Positions 5,419 through 6,082 of a DNA stretch of 6,082 nucleotides are shown here, piece by piece; the stretch's first letter is position 1, and every line of letters starts with the position of its first letter. The DNA comes from Kiritimatiellia bacterium (GTDB lineage Bacteria; Verrucomicrobiota; Kiritimatiellia; SLAD01). The notes below the pieces were generated by a model. That model saw only the letters and a list, made by a program, of their open reading frames with translations, was not told the DNA's origin and did not search any database. Where the stretch lies: NCBI GenBank assembly GCA_007127595.1, contig SKZA01000237.1:1-6082 (forward strand), in the 5' to 3' direction. The translations under genes and the position numbers were made by a program.

Positions 5419-6082
5419 CCCGCATGACGCTTGTCGCGCTGGCGATGGCCCTCTGCGCGGGCGGCGTGCGTGCCGATGAGCGTAACCCCGTCGCATTTGA
5501 TTTCGGGCCGATTATCAGCCGACAACAGGATGTGCACGGGCACATGCGACTGCGTGTACTCGGCCCGCTCTTTGAACGGGCGACGGCCGATGACGGGCGG
5601 GCGTTGACCGCCGTGCGGCCTCTGTACAGTCGGTACGATCATCCCGAGTTGGAGCGCCGCCGCTCGGAATATCTATGGCCGGTCGGCTACACCAAGCAAT
5701 TTCGAGACGAGCATAGCGGGCGCGTCCTGCTGACCTTCTGGACCCGCTTTGACACGACCGATCCGGAATCGCGTTATCGATTCTGGTTTATTCCGTTCTA
5801 TTTTCAGGGTCGCGATGTGCACGGCGAGGAGTATGCCGCCTTGTTTCCGATCGGCGGTCGCATTCATGAATTCCTGGGCCGCGACAAGATTGAATTCATG
5901 CTTTTCCCGCTCTATGCGCGAACGGAACTGAATGAAGTACCGTCGCACAGTTTTCTGTGGCCCATCATCTCGCATACGAAAGGGAAAGGCATTTATCGGT
6001 TTCGTGTCTTTCCCTTTTATGGACAGAACCGCCACCGTGACCGATACAGCAAGAAGTATGTCATGTGGCCGATTTGGACTTC
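5406..6082 (+). CDS. Exported protein of 18-20-residue proline/aromatic repeats, 3' end outside window
   Basis: The first 225 residues of a protein I do not recognise. Residues 1-23 are a signal peptide: short basic start (MHWLTR), a hydrophobic core, and VRA just before a likely cleavage at A23-D24. The cysteine at 17 lacks a proper lipobox, so it is not a lipoprotein. The mature part is a regular repeat: a proline (threonine once) at 35, 54, 72, 92, 110, 130, 148, 168, 186, 203 and 222, each followed by hydrophobic or aromatic residues (PLYSR, WPVGY, TFWTR, PFYFQ, FPLYAR, WPIIS). Spacings are 17-20, mostly alternating 18 and 20, suggesting a two-strand unit of about 38 residues. Such short amphipathic strands suggest a beta-barrel or other beta-repeat fold at the outer membrane or periplasm, but this is inference. 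ATG 5406 is chosen over 5424 because it keeps the arginine before the signal-peptide core. The frame stays open to the window end. Confidence 0.75.
   Translation, partial: MHWLTRMTLVALAMALCAGGVRADERNPVAFDFGPIISRQQDVHGHMRLRVLGPLFERATADDGRALTAVRPLYSRYDHPELERRRSEYLWPVGYTKQFRDEHSGRVLLTFWTRFDTTDPESRYRFWFIPFYFQGRDVHGEEYAALFPIGGRIHEFLGRDKIEFMLFPLYARTELNEVPSHSFLWPIISHTKGKGIYRFRVFPFYGQNRHRDRYSKKYVMWPIWT

Noticed and set aside
5255..6035. Minus-strand open frames opposite the exported repeat protein
   Set aside because: The + frame has a signal peptide and regular repeats throughout; the opposite frames show neither domain nor start signals.

Overview
The window is a G+C-rich bacterial chromosome segment with seven protein-coding genes, all on the + strand. 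Two are cut by the window edges. No RNA gene, CRISPR array, transposase or phage gene is visible. The content is core metabolism and cell envelope, from an organism with heme synthesis, a glutathione-type thiol hydrolase and a UDP-GlcNAc pathway. The GlmU-like beta-helix protein, the GlmM sequence type and the exported repeat protein suggest a Gram-negative outside the well-studied proteobacteria, perhaps the Verrucomicrobiota/Kiritimatiellota (PVC) group. A Desulfobacterota-like lineage is an alternative. This placement is a weak inference from sequence style, not from a search.

Region 1 (2-1213): the 3' half of hemB (porphobilinogen synthase) is followed 15 bases later by a GloB-type metallo-beta-lactamase-fold hydrolase with all seven metal ligands. 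Region 2 (1214-1498) is the only sizeable intergenic space, about 285 bases. Its first part is rich in hairpins and bracketed by a 10-base inverted repeat. Its second part holds a symmetrical double dyad (1395-1436), which looks like two operators exactly 22 bp apart, and then a weak candidate promoter very close to the next start codon.

Region 3 (1499-6082) looks like one operon of five tightly packed genes: an AI-2E-family membrane protein; a 59-residue LapA-domain membrane protein; a GlmU-like left-handed beta-helix protein without a uridylyltransferase domain; GlmM (phosphoglucosamine mutase); and an exported protein running off the window. Gaps are 17 and 5 bases, and the last two junctions overlap, which suggests translational coupling. 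GlmM makes glucosamine-1-phosphate, the substrate of the acetyltransferase step that GlmU-like beta-helices perform, so those two genes probably work on the same precursor of peptidoglycan and lipopolysaccharide. The other genes encode membrane or exported proteins, so the operon has an envelope theme.

The two most interesting items are the double dyad upstream of the operon and the exported protein. The visible mature part of that protein is built almost entirely from an 18-20-residue repeat centred on a proline followed by hydrophobic or aromatic residues (11 copies seen). I did not find a clearly novel multi-gene system such as a defence or mobile element.
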